Below, one piece after another: positions 25,750-33,689 of a DNA stretch of 64,000 nt. A program made the translations under genes and the position numbers. A model generated the notes under the pieces. It searched no databases. It was not told where the DNA came from and saw only the letters and a program-made list of their open reading frames with translations. Source of the stretch: Aliiroseovarius lamellibrachiae (GTDB lineage Bacteria > Pseudomonadota > Alphaproteobacteria > Rhodobacterales > Rhodobacteraceae); contig NZ_JAHEVJ010000003.1 of the NCBI RefSeq assembly GCF_018599245.1, positions 171,713 through 235,712 of the forward strand, in the 5' to 3' direction. Within the stretch, counting starts at the first letter, position 1, and the number at the start of each line of letters is the position of its first letter.

Positions 25750-26450
25750 GGGTGGTTTAGCCGGAGCGGGTGCGAGAGAGTTCGGGCTTGAACCGGAGTG
25801 CGCGATTGTCTGGCGAGGCCTTCGGGGGCGCTGTCGCCGGTGATGTCATAGGAGAGGGTGTCGACGCTGTTGCTTTCGGTCACGTCTTGATTGCGCTTGC
25901 GAACCTTCGCGGACCCAATTTCGGAATGAGTTTCATCAGAAAGCTCAATCCCCGCGTCATACTCCGGGCTGTAGGGGCCATTGCTATGGTAGAGCGAAAC
26001 GGATCTTTGGAAAATAGTCCTTTTTCAATACCTTTCCGCCAATTGACGCGACTTAAAAGGTCTGGTTGCGCGGATGTGAGGGAGCTTCAGATGACGCTCG
26101 ATAAGGTGCCATTATCCAACCACCCAGCATCTTCTTCATTGTACTTTCGGTCATGGGGTTCCAGGTGATTTCCACGTTCATGCCATGAAAGGCAAATCCC
26201 TCACTAGCTGGCATGTGCCATCGAAACTGTGTACGGCGAGGGAGTGGGGGATCAATGCGAAAATGTAACGATCCTCCCCCAGATCAAGCACAAGGGCCTT
26301 GCCGGTTGTATCCCAATCGTGGCCACCGCGAGCATAGCTGGGGACATGCGCGTAGGAATGCTGCTGGTGCTGTACCACACTGGCGGTTTTGGGGCCCTGC
26401 GGTGTGTCAACGGGCGCGTTCAGTATGTATATGGTGAGAAAAATGGGCAA
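25750..26450 (-). pseudogene. Decayed gene remnant with frameshifts, unknown product
   Basis: No intact gene is visible in 25684-26542, but the minus strand reads like broken coding sequence. One frame gives ARGGHDWDTTGKALVLDLGE and IFALIPHSLAVHSFDGTCQL, with a stop at 26178. Near 26195-26212 a shift to another frame continues with SEGFAFHGMNVEITWNPMTE and TMKKMLGGWIMAPYRAS, stopping at 26053. A third frame further left gives SNGPYSPEYDAGIELSDETH. The protein-like composition in successive frames suggests a pseudogene rather than random sequence. No family is recognised, and its original start could be the TTG at 26450. Sequencing error is possible but would need two or more events. Confidence 0.4.
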
Positions 26451-26513
26451 AATGCGGCGATCCGGTGGGGAATTGCATTGCGGGGCGGGGTGTGAAATTT
26501 TATGCCTCCGGCG

Positions 26514-26541
26514 GGGATATTTTTGGAAAGAGGAAAAGCGC
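26514..26541 (+). repeat. Dispersed repeat, copy C, overlapping a ribosome-binding site
   Basis: GCCTCCGGCGGGGATATTT followed by TTGGAAAGAGGAAAAG. The end of the repeat (GAAAGAGG) lies 8-9 bases before the ATG at 26543 and is the only visible ribosome-binding site of that gene. Confidence 0.85.
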
Positions 26542-26542
26542 A

Positions 26543-27226
26543 ATGGCGGATGGGGCACCTGTGATGACACCGGAGGAGGTGGAGGGGTATTTCACCCGCG
26601 ATGACGGCAGCTATGCTTTTGCGCGTTGGGGGCGGCCGATTGTGCCGATTGTGTTTGGCGTGAATGACGCCACGCTTGAGGTGGTGAAGGGCGCGGTTGA
26701 GGCGGTGGTTACATTGGCCGGGCATAAGATGGCCGAGACGGATCCTGAGCTGGGTGCGAACCTGATGTTCTTCTTTTTCCGCGCGTGGGATGAGCTCTTG
26801 GATGTGCCGAAACTTGGCGAAATGATCCCGGATTTGGAGCCGCTGGTGGGCCGGTTGAAAGCGGCAGATGCCAGCCAATACCGCGCGTTTCGTTTTGATG
26901 AGGCGGGCGGCATTCAGGCCTGTTTCAGCTTTATTTGCATGACGGATGAAATGTGTGCGTTGCCGGCGGATACATTGGCGTTGACCCAAGCGGTGCAGGC
27001 TGTGTTGTTGTGGGGGCAGGGGGCGTTTTCGGACAAAAGCCCGCTGGCGGTGATGCCGTCTGATGAGGGCGAGGGGACCGTGATTTTGCGCCCGGATGTG
27101 GCCGGGTTGATTGCGGCCGCTTATGATCCGGTGTTGCCGGTGAATGCAAAAGATGCGAGCCATGCGCTTCGCGTGTTTGCGCGGATGCAGGTAACGCCCG
27201 CGCCGAATGCTGATGGCGCGCAGTAG
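26543..27226 (+). CDS. Conserved hypothetical protein
   Basis: I recognise no named domain. The 227 residues form a soluble alpha/beta protein without signal peptide or membrane helix. Notable parts are YAFARWGRPIVPIVFGVNDA near the start, LGANLMFFFFRAWDELLDVP, and HALRVFARMQVTPAP near the end. The start at 26543 is supported by GAAAGAGG, which belongs to the dispersed repeat. Related proteins appear to occur near ruvB and ybgC in other Rhodobacterales (recollection, not checked). Spacing to the next gene is over 50 bp. Confidence 0.65.
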   Translation: MADGAPVMTPEEVEGYFTRDDGSYAFARWGRPIVPIVFGVNDATLEVVKGAVEAVVTLAGHKMAETDPELGANLMFFFFRAWDELLDVPKLGEMIPDLEPLVGRLKAADASQYRAFRFDEAGGIQACFSFICMTDEMCALPADTLALTQAVQAVLLWGQGAFSDKSPLAVMPSDEGEGTVILRPDVAGLIAAAYDPVLPVNAKDASHALRVFARMQVTPAPNADGAQ

Positions 27227-27282
27227 GTATTGGAGCGCGGTTGGTCGATTGCTGTCCGTCATGTGCGAATTTAGTCAACAAA

Positions 27283-27906
27283 ATGAGATTTTCGATGATG
27301 AAAGCATTCAGAGACGCCGCACTTTTGGCGGCGCTGATATTTTTATCGGCCCATATCGCTGCGGATGCGGAGGTGTCGTCAGCCCATGATCTCGGGGCAG
27401 GCATGTGGAGGAATGCACAGCAAGTTTGCCCCAGAGAAGCCAATTCGTACGATGAATACTTTCCTGACAGCATCCAACGTATTATTCAAAAGCAAGCAGA
27501 TGGCTCAGAAACTGAGGCACAATCTCTTAGCCCTGAAGCGATGCAGATAGTGGTTTATACCGTGGTGCAAGCTGCACAACTTGGAACGCTGTTGTCGTAT
27601 CAAGCGGAATTGCAGGGGGCAGTGGGGCGTCAGGAACAACCCGATTTGCGCTTAAGGCAAAAAGCCCAAGTCGCAACAGATTTCGCCAAGTGCCTTATGC
27701 CTGTTGGGGCACGCTTTTCCGCGTCCAGTGAGCCGGGTGTATCCGAACTCGCCCACGTCGTGACAAAGGATGTTATTTGCAAAAAGTGGAACGAGTATAG
27801 TGATCGTTTGCTTGTGCTAAATGTATCCGAATTGACGCCGGATGCCCTTGAAAAAATAATAAAGCAGATAGGTAATGAGACGGTCTTGTCCTGTCAGAGC
27901 CCGTAA
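27283..27906 (+). CDS. Hypothetical secreted protein
   Basis: No family recognised. The 207 residues start with a probable Sec signal peptide (FRDAALLAALIFLSAHIAADA), so the product should be periplasmic or exported. The mature part has four cysteines (in QQVCPRE, KCLMP, ICKKW and SCQSP), which could form two disulfides. Codon use is more A/T-rich than in its neighbours, which hints at a different origin. The start is uncertain: ATG 27283, 27295 and 27298 are all possible and none has a strong ribosome-binding site. It separates ruvCAB from the Tol-Pal cluster. Confidence 0.55.
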   Translation: MRFSMMKAFRDAALLAALIFLSAHIAADAEVSSAHDLGAGMWRNAQQVCPREANSYDEYFPDSIQRIIQKQADGSETEAQSLSPEAMQIVVYTVVQAAQLGTLLSYQAELQGAVGRQEQPDLRLRQKAQVATDFAKCLMPVGARFSASSEPGVSELAHVVTKDVICKKWNEYSDRLLVLNVSELTPDALEKIIKQIGNETVLSCQSP

Positions 27907-27997
27907 GGTTTGTGACTCCATAACGGTTCACAGAACCAACTTTGCACTCTAAGCTGCCGAAGACAAAACATATTTGAGGCCGCAGGACCAAATCACC

Positions 27998-28381
27998 ATG
28001 CACCAATTCCCCATCCGCGTTTATTACGAAGACACCGATATGGCGGGCATTGTTTATTACGCCAATTACCTGCGCTATGTTGAGCGGGCGCGGTCTGATT
28101 GGGTGCGTGAGATTGGCATTGATCAAAACGCGATGCGCGACGACGGGCAGGTGTTTGCCGTGCGCCGGGTTGAGGCGGATTATCTGGCGCCTGCGCAGTT
28201 TGACGATGACCTGACTGTTACAACCTCTATCAAACACGTGACCGGCGCGCGTTTGGTGCTGGATCAGGTGGTGACACGCGACAGCGAGGTTCTTTTTAAG
28301 GCTGAAGTCACCATTGTTTGCATTGGCGAGGGCGGTGCGCCCGCGCGGCTACCGGCAAATTTCCGCCGCTTGATGAACTAA
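27998..28381 (+). CDS. ybgC: Acyl-CoA thioesterase YbgC
   Basis: Hotdog-fold thioesterase encoded first in Tol-Pal clusters. The 127 residues open with FPIRVYYEDTDMAGIVYYAN, containing the catalytic Asp of the 4-hydroxybenzoyl-CoA thioesterase type, followed by YLRYVERARSDWVREIG. It hydrolyses acyl-CoA and has been linked to phospholipid metabolism in other bacteria. The ATG at 27998 has AGGACC upstream; a TTG eight codons earlier is less likely. tolQ follows after about 110 bp. Confidence 0.93.
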   Translation: MHQFPIRVYYEDTDMAGIVYYANYLRYVERARSDWVREIGIDQNAMRDDGQVFAVRRVEADYLAPAQFDDDLTVTTSIKHVTGARLVLDQVVTRDSEVLFKAEVTIVCIGEGGAPARLPANFRRLMN

Positions 28382-28490
28382 AGCGGCGAAATCCGGGAAA
28401 TGATGCGGTTTTTATAGCTTTCCCCGTGTCATTCGGGTAATTTGGCCTCAAAACAGCTGCCCAAAGAGGTGGCGGTACAGAGGCAGAGAT

Positions 28491-29186
28491 ATGGAAACTG
28501 AAACGCTCGCAGCGGCTGCGGAGATTGATTTCTCCTTTTTGGCCCTTTTTCTTCGCGCAACCCTGACAGTGAAGCTTGTGGTGATCTTGTTGATTGCCGC
28601 ATCGTTCTGGTCGTGGGCGATTATCATCACCAAGTTGATCGCGTACCGCACGACGCGGGCGGCAGCAGCGGCGTTTGATCGCAAGTTCTGGTCCGGCGAG
28701 CCGCTGGATGAACTGTTTGATCAAGTGGGCCCAACCCCGGAAGCGGCCGCCGAAAAGGTGTTCGCAGCGGGCATGATCGAATGGCGGCGCAGTCACCGGG
28801 CGGACGGCGGGCTGATTGCCAATGCCAGTTCGCGGATTGACCGGTCGATGGATGTGGCGATCGCCAAAGAGGGCGAGGCGCTGAACAAGGGTCTGTCCTT
28901 TCTGGCCACGGTCGCCTCTACCGCGCCCTTTGTTGGCCTCTTTGGGACCGTTATGGGCATTATGAATGCATTTATTGAGATTGCCGCGAGCCAGAACACC
29001 AATCTGGCCGTGGTGGCACCGGGCATTGCCGAGGCGCTGATGGCGACGGGCCTGGGCCTTTTGGCCGCGATCCCGGCGGCGGTGTTTTACAACAAGCTCT
29101 CCGTGGACAGCGACAATATTTTAGCGGGTTACGAGGCTTTTGCCGACGAATTTGCCACCATCCTCAGCCGACAGTTGGACAGCTGA
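28491..29186 (+). CDS. tolQ: Tol-Pal system proton channel subunit TolQ
   Basis: Inner-membrane protein of the ExbB/MotA family that forms the proton-driven motor with TolR. The 231 residues have a first helix (ATLTVKLVVILLIAASFWSW) near residue 30. The conserved region KGLSFLATVASTAPFVGLFG with TVMGIMNAF spans the second, and the third helix is GIAEALMATGLGLLAAIPAA. The start ATG follows AGAGGCAGAGAT. tolR begins one base after the stop. Confidence 0.96.
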   Translation: METETLAAAAEIDFSFLALFLRATLTVKLVVILLIAASFWSWAIIITKLIAYRTTRAAAAAFDRKFWSGEPLDELFDQVGPTPEAAAEKVFAAGMIEWRRSHRADGGLIANASSRIDRSMDVAIAKEGEALNKGLSFLATVASTAPFVGLFGTVMGIMNAFIEIAASQNTNLAVVAPGIAEALMATGLGLLAAIPAAVFYNKLSVDSDNILAGYEAFADEFATILSRQLDS

Positions 29187-29187
29187 T

Positions 29188-29661
29188 ATGGGGGCCGCTC
29201 AACAACAAGGCGGCGCTGATCGCCGCGCTCGCCGGGGCAGACGCCGGGGCAAGCACCGCAAGGTCATGGCCGAGATTAACATCACGCCCTTCGTGGACGT
29301 TATGCTGGTGCTGTTGATTATCTTCATGGTTGCCGCCCCGTTGATGGTGGTTGGCGTGCCGGTTGAATTGCCCAAAACCGCCGCCGCCGCTTTGCCCGCG
29401 TCAGAAGAGGAACCGCTGACCGTGACCATTGATGCGAACGGTGTGGTGATGTTGCAAACCACCGAAATTGCGCGCGACGAGCTGATTGGCAAATTGCGCG
29501 CCATTGCGGCTGAACGCTCGGACGACAAGGTTTACCTGCGCGCGGATGGCACCGTGGCATGGGAGGCAATTGCCACCGTGATGGGCGCGCTGAATGCCGC
29601 TGGGTTCAATAATATTGGTATGGTCACCGATGGTGGCGGACCCGCGTTGGATGGGGGCTAA
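29188..29661 (+). CDS. tolR: Tol-Pal system protein TolR
   Basis: ExbD/TolR-type subunit of the Tol motor, one membrane helix with a periplasmic domain. In the 157 residues the motif AEINITPFVDVMLVLLIIFM carries the membrane Asp that takes part in proton flow. The periplasmic part follows (VPVELPKTAAAALPASEEEP onward). The N-terminus is very Arg-rich. The ATG at 29188 is chosen because it directly follows tolQ; an in-frame ATG inside tolQ is less likely. Confidence 0.96.
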   Translation: MGAAQQQGGADRRARRGRRRGKHRKVMAEINITPFVDVMLVLLIIFMVAAPLMVVGVPVELPKTAAAALPASEEEPLTVTIDANGVVMLQTTEIARDELIGKLRAIAAERSDDKVYLRADGTVAWEAIATVMGALNAAGFNNIGMVTDGGGPALDGG

Positions 29662-29667
29662 GCCCTT

Positions 29668-30705
29668 ATGCGCACAGGGTTATACATTTCTGGCATCGGT
29701 CACGGGCTGTTGTTCCTGTGGCTTGTTATCGGCGGGCTCATAAGCTGGTCGCGCGACGATGTGCCTTTGCGCGTGTCAGAAGTGTCGATGATTTCAGAAG
29801 ATGAGTTTGCGGCGCTGACGGCCCCGAAACCTCAGTCGGACGCGCCAGATGAGGCGCCCGCCCCAGAACCTATCCCAGAGCCCGCACCTGCGGCCCCTGA
29901 GGTTGCGCCTGTTCCCCCGGCACGTCCAGAACCCGTACCGGACCCTGAACCCACACCCGAGCCGACCCCAGAACCGCCAGCACCTGAACCGCCAGCACCC
30001 GAACCTGCCCCGCAGGACGTGCCGCGTGTGGCCCCGGAGCCCGCGCCAGAACCTGAGCCACAGGTTGAGGTGGCGCCCGAGGTGGTGGAAACACCGACAC
30101 CCTCGCCAGAGGCAACCACAGCTGCGCCCGAAGAGGTGACCCCAACCGCGCCAGAGGCCGCAACCACCGAGATTGTAACCGAGGCGACCGAGACCGCAGC
30201 CCCCACGAAATCGGTGCGCCCACCCGCGCGCCCCGATCGTCCAACGCCGCCTGTTGTGGCGGAACCTGCAACGCCTGAGACGCCCACGCCGCCTGCAAAC
30301 TCTGCCGCAAATGCGGTGGCAAACGCGGTGAGTGACGCGGTGGCTGGTGGCACGCAGGACGTCCCAGATCAAAACATCCCCGAAGGCCCGCCCATGTCGC
30401 GCGGCGAAAAAGAGGGGCTGCGCCTTGCGGTCAAGCAATGCTGGAACCTGGGCAGCACGTCGTCCGACGCGTTGCGCACAACCGTTGTGGTTCTGGTGGA
30501 TATGGACCGAAACGGCAAACCAACCAATATCGCGCTGCAAAGCTGGGATGGCCCCAGCCAAGGGGCCGCCAACACCGCCTTTCAGGCCGCGCGCCGTGCG
30601 GTTTTGATTTGCGGGCGTTCAGGCTATGATCTGCCTGCCGAGAAATACGGCCAGTGGCGCCAAATCGAGATGACCTTCAACCCGGATAAGATGAGGATCA
30701 AATGA
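29668..30705 (+). CDS. tolA: Tol-Pal system protein TolA
   Basis: Periplasm-spanning link between TolQR and Pal/TolB. The 345 residues consist of one N-terminal membrane helix ([17 protein letters not shown]), a Pro/Glu/Ala-rich extended region from about 55 to 240, and a C-terminal domain of about 100 residues ([20 protein letters not shown] onward). This last part resembles TolA domain III and retains a Cys pair (CWN and LICG). The linker is Pro-rich, unlike the Ala/Lys helix of E. coli TolA, as is usual in this group. It overlaps tolB by 4 bp. Confidence 0.93.
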   Translation: MRTGLYISGIGHGLLFLWLVIGGLISWSRDDVPLRVSEVSMISEDEFAALTAPKPQSDAPDEAPAPEPIPEPAPAAPEVAPVPPARPEPVPDPEPTPEPTPEPPAPEPPAPEPAPQDVPRVAPEPAPEPEPQVEVAPEVVETPTPSPEATTAAPEEVTPTAPEAATTEIVTEATETAAPTKSVRPPARPDRPTPPVVAEPATPETPTPPANSAANAVANAVSDAVAGGTQDVPDQNIPEGPPMSRGEKEGLRLAVKQCWNLGSTSSDALRTTVVVLVDMDRNGKPTNIALQSWDGPSQGAANTAFQAARRAVLICGRSGYDLPAEKYGQWRQIEMTFNPDKMRIK

Positions 30706-32039
30706 GACTGAAACAGCTTTTGGGTTACGCGCTTTTTGCGGGGCTGACCGCCCTGTCCCCCCTGATGGCCCCCACTGCGATGGCCGAAGGGCCGCTGCGG
30801 ATTGAGATCACCGATGGGGTGATTGAACCATTGCCCTTTGCGGTCCCGGCGTTTCAGGACGATGGGGGGGGTGCAGGTAACTATGCCAGCAATATTGCGC
30901 GTCTTGTGGCGGCGGATCTTGCGGGCACGGGGCTTTTTCGCGAGGTTCCCAGCTCTGCTTACATCTCAAGCATCACCAGTTTCGCAAGCCCGGTGGCTTA
31001 TGAAGATTGGCGGGCGATTAATGCACAGGCGCTGATCACCGGGGCGGTCAGCCAGTCTGGTGGCAATCTGACCGTCAAATTTCGGGTGTTTGACGTCTTT
31101 TCCGGCCAGCAACTGGGCGAAGGTCTTCAGTTCGGCGGATCGGCGTCATCTTGGCGTCGCATGGCGCATAAAGTGGCTGATATCGTCTATTCGCGGATCA
31201 CCGGCGAGACCGGCTATTTCGACAGTCGCGTGGTGTTTGTCTCTGAAAGTGGGCCGAAAAACGCGCGCCGCAAGCGTCTTGGCATCATGGATTTTGACGG
31301 CGCAAATGTTCAGTATTTGACTGACAGCTCGTCGCTGGTGCTGGCGCCGCGCTTTTCCCCCACGGGCGACAAGGTGCTTTACACCAGCTATGAGACCGGT
31401 TTCCCGCAGGTCTATGTCTTGGATGTGGCCAGCGTGGGCCGTCGGGCATTGACCTCAAAAGAAGGCGAAATGTCCTTTGCGCCGCGCTTTTCGCCTGATG
31501 GCACGCGGGTTGTCTATTCATTGTCGGCGGGCGGCAACACTGACATTTTCACCATGAATGTGAATGGCGGGGGCGAGCAGCGCTTGACCTCGGCCCCGTC
31601 GATTGAAACCGCGCCAAGCTATTCCCCCGATGGGCAGTATATCGTGTTTGAAAGCGACCGCTCTGGCACGCAGCAGCTTTATATCATGTCCGCAAATGGC
31701 GGCGAGGCGCGGCGGATTTCCTTTGGGCCGGGGCGCTATGGCACCCCCGTTTGGTCGCCTCGCGGCGATCTGATTGCGTTTACCAAGCAAAACGCGGGCC
31801 GGTTTCACATTGGCGTGATGCGCACGGATGGATCAGAAGAACGCCTGCTGACGGCGTCGTTCCTGGACGAAGGGCCAAGCTGGTCGCCCAACGGACGTGT
31901 GATCATGTTCACCCGCGAAAGCCAAGGGGCGGATGGCGCCCCCGCGCTTTACTCTGTTGATATTTCCGGGCGCAATTTACGCCGGGTTGTGACCGATGGG
32001 CCGGCTTCGGATCCGGCGTGGTCTCCGCTGTTGAAATAG
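30702..32039 (+). CDS. tolB: Tol-Pal system beta-propeller protein TolB
   Basis: Periplasmic protein that binds Pal and TolA during cell-envelope constriction. The 445 residues start with a signal peptide ([20 protein letters not shown], cut after AMA). The N-terminal domain follows, then a six-bladed propeller with repeated signatures such as [35 protein letters not shown] and [20 protein letters not shown]. The start overlaps the tolA stop (ATGA), so the two are coupled. Confidence 0.97.
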   Translation: MRLKQLLGYALFAGLTALSPLMAPTAMAEGPLRIEITDGVIEPLPFAVPAFQDDGGGAGNYASNIARLVAADLAGTGLFREVPSSAYISSITSFASPVAYEDWRAINAQALITGAVSQSGGNLTVKFRVFDVFSGQQLGEGLQFGGSASSWRRMAHKVADIVYSRITGETGYFDSRVVFVSESGPKNARRKRLGIMDFDGANVQYLTDSSSLVLAPRFSPTGDKVLYTSYETGFPQVYVLDVASVGRRALTSKEGEMSFAPRFSPDGTRVVYSLSAGGNTDIFTMNVNGGGEQRLTSAPSIETAPSYSPDGQYIVFESDRSGTQQLYIMSANGGEARRISFGPGRYGTPVWSPRGDLIAFTKQNAGRFHIGVMRTDGSEERLLTASFLDEGPSWSPNGRVIMFTRESQGADGAPALYSVDISGRNLRRVVTDGPASDPAWSPLLK

Positions 32040-32186
32040 GGCGTTTGGGCGGCTTTGGGCCGGGATGATGTGATGTGATTTGTGGGATTTCCCAAGGGCT
32101 GCGCGATCTGCTAAGCTTGCAAAAACGAGCTTGAAAATAGTTTAACAAAGGCGCGGTTGCGTCTGACAGGATACAGGACGAAAACC

Positions 32187-32699
32187 ATGAAATCATATGC
32201 TCTGACAGCGGTTCTTGTGGGGGTGCTTGCGGTTGCGGGGTGTTCCAAAAGCCCGATGAATGCCGGCAACGGATTTGGCGCAGACGCGGGTGCGGGCGCG
32301 ATTGTGCCCGGTAGCGCATCTGACCCCACATCGCCCGCCTATTTCCAACAAACCATTGGCGACCGCGTGCTGTTTGCGGTGGATCAATCGTCCTTAAGCC
32401 CGGAAGGCATTGATTTGCTGACCAAACAATCGGCGTGGTTGATGGAAAACCCCGCGTTTACCGCCGTGATCGAAGGTCACGCGGACGAGCAGGGCACGCG
32501 GGAATACAACCTCGCTCTTGGCGCACGCCGCGCCTCGGCCGTGCAGAATTTCCTGATTGAACGTGGTGTGGCACCAAACCGTTTGAAAACCGTAAGCTAT
32601 GGCAAAGAACGCCCGCTTGAGATTTGCTCGGACGAGACTTGTTATTCGCGCAACCGTCGGGCGGTGACAGTTTTGGCGGCAAGCGGGTTGACGAGCTGA
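32187..32699 (+). CDS. pal: Peptidoglycan-associated lipoprotein Pal
   Basis: Outer-membrane lipoprotein that binds peptidoglycan and TolB. The 170 residues begin with a lipoprotein signal ending in the lipobox LAVAGC (Cys22). The OmpA-like domain contains VLFAVDQSSLSPEGIDLLTK, VIEGHADEQGTREYNLALG and ARRASAVQNFLIERGV, with the diaminopimelate-binding Asp and Arg in place. The ATG at 32187 follows AGGACGAAAACC. It is 150 bp after tolB and is followed by the third octamer array. Confidence 0.97.
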   Translation: MKSYALTAVLVGVLAVAGCSKSPMNAGNGFGADAGAGAIVPGSASDPTSPAYFQQTIGDRVLFAVDQSSLSPEGIDLLTKQSAWLMENPAFTAVIEGHADEQGTREYNLALGARRASAVQNFLIERGVAPNRLKTVSYGKERPLEICSDETCYSRNRRAVTVLAASGLTS

Positions 32700-32719
32700 T
32701 TAGATTGACGGGGTTCTGT

Positions 32720-32813
32720 GAAAACTAGAAAACTAGAAAACTAGAAAACTAGAAAACTAGAAAACTAGAAAACTAGAAAACTAGAAAACTAGAAAACTAG
32801 AAAACTAGTTTTC
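32720..32813 (+). repeat. Octamer tandem array 3 (11 CTAG cores)
   Basis: GAAAACTAG begins at 32720, and CTAG then recurs every 8 bp from 32725 to 32805 (11 cores). The right end forms the same perfect palindrome GAAAACTAGTTTTC (32800-32813) as array 1, followed by TGGTATTTC, which matches the array 1 flank CCGTATTC in part. It lies between pal and cpoB, ending about 40 bp before the cpoB start, so it probably lies inside or next to the cpoB promoter or a pal-cpoB transcript. Confidence 0.95.
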
Positions 32814-32855
32814 TGGTATTTCGCGAAAACCGAATTTGCGCATAAGGAGAGCGTG

Positions 32856-33689
32856 ATGCGTGCGAAGTTTATTGGGGCGGCTTTGGGATTGGCCATTGCC
32901 ATGGTGGTGCCTAGCGTCGCGCCTGCGCAAGATCGGGCGCAGTCCTTGGCGGATGTGCGCCAGGAACTGTCGCTTCTCTATGTGGAAATTCAACAGCTTA
33001 AGACGGAACTGTCGACAACTGGCGGGGCGTCTACCAACACCGGTGCGGGATCCCCGACCCAACGCCTGTCCGCCATCGAAGGCGAGCTTGCCCGCCTCAC
33101 GGGGCTGACCGAACAGCTTGATTTCCGGCTGAACCAAATCGTCAAAGACGGCACCAACCGGATTGCCAATCTTGAGTTTCGTTTGGTGGAGCTTGAGGGC
33201 GGAGATATCTCGACCCTAGGCGAAACCACCACCCTTGGTGGCGAGATGCCGGAGGCGCCAATCGCTGTGACGCCAGCTCCGGCGCCGGAAACCGGTGGTC
33301 AGTTGGCCATAGGAGAGCAAGCGGATTTTGAGGCGGCAGCAGCGGCCCTTGAGGCCGGTGATTTTGCAGAGGCTGACCGGATGTTTGCGGCGTTTATCGA
33401 CGCTTATCCAGGTGGTCCAATGACCGCGCAGGCGCATTTTCAGCGTGGCGAGGCCCTTGTCGGCGCGGGCGAAACGAAATCCGCAGCGCGCGCGTATCTG
33501 AATGCCTTTTCAGGTGCGCCGGATGGGCCTTCCGCGCCAGATGCGTTGTTTCGCTTGGGGCAGTCTTTGGGCGCTTTGGGCCAAACGTCCGAGGCCTGCG
33601 TGACCCTGTCCGAGGTTGGTAAACGCTTTCCCGGCAATCCCACTGTGACAGACGCCGAAGCCGAGCGCGGACGGTTGGGGTGCAACTGA
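32856..33689 (+). CDS. cpoB: Cell division coordinator CpoB (YbgF)
   Basis: Periplasmic TPR protein that couples Tol function with peptidoglycan synthesis at division. The 277 residues have a signal peptide (FIGAALGLAIAMVVPSVAPA), an N-terminal coiled coil (RQELSLLYVEIQQLKTEL onward) and C-terminal TPR repeats (DFEAAAAALEAGDFAEADRM, then MTAQAHFQRGEALVGAGETK). The ATG at 32856 follows AAGGAG; a GTG directly before it is also in frame. The end overlaps tilS by 10 bp. The octamer array separates it from pal. Confidence 0.92.
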   Translation: MRAKFIGAALGLAIAMVVPSVAPAQDRAQSLADVRQELSLLYVEIQQLKTELSTTGGASTNTGAGSPTQRLSAIEGELARLTGLTEQLDFRLNQIVKDGTNRIANLEFRLVELEGGDISTLGETTTLGGEMPEAPIAVTPAPAPETGGQLAIGEQADFEAAAAALEAGDFAEADRMFAAFIDAYPGGPMTAQAHFQRGEALVGAGETKSAARAYLNAFSGAPDGPSAPDALFRLGQSLGALGQTSEACVTLSEVGKRFPGNPTVTDAEAERGRLGCN

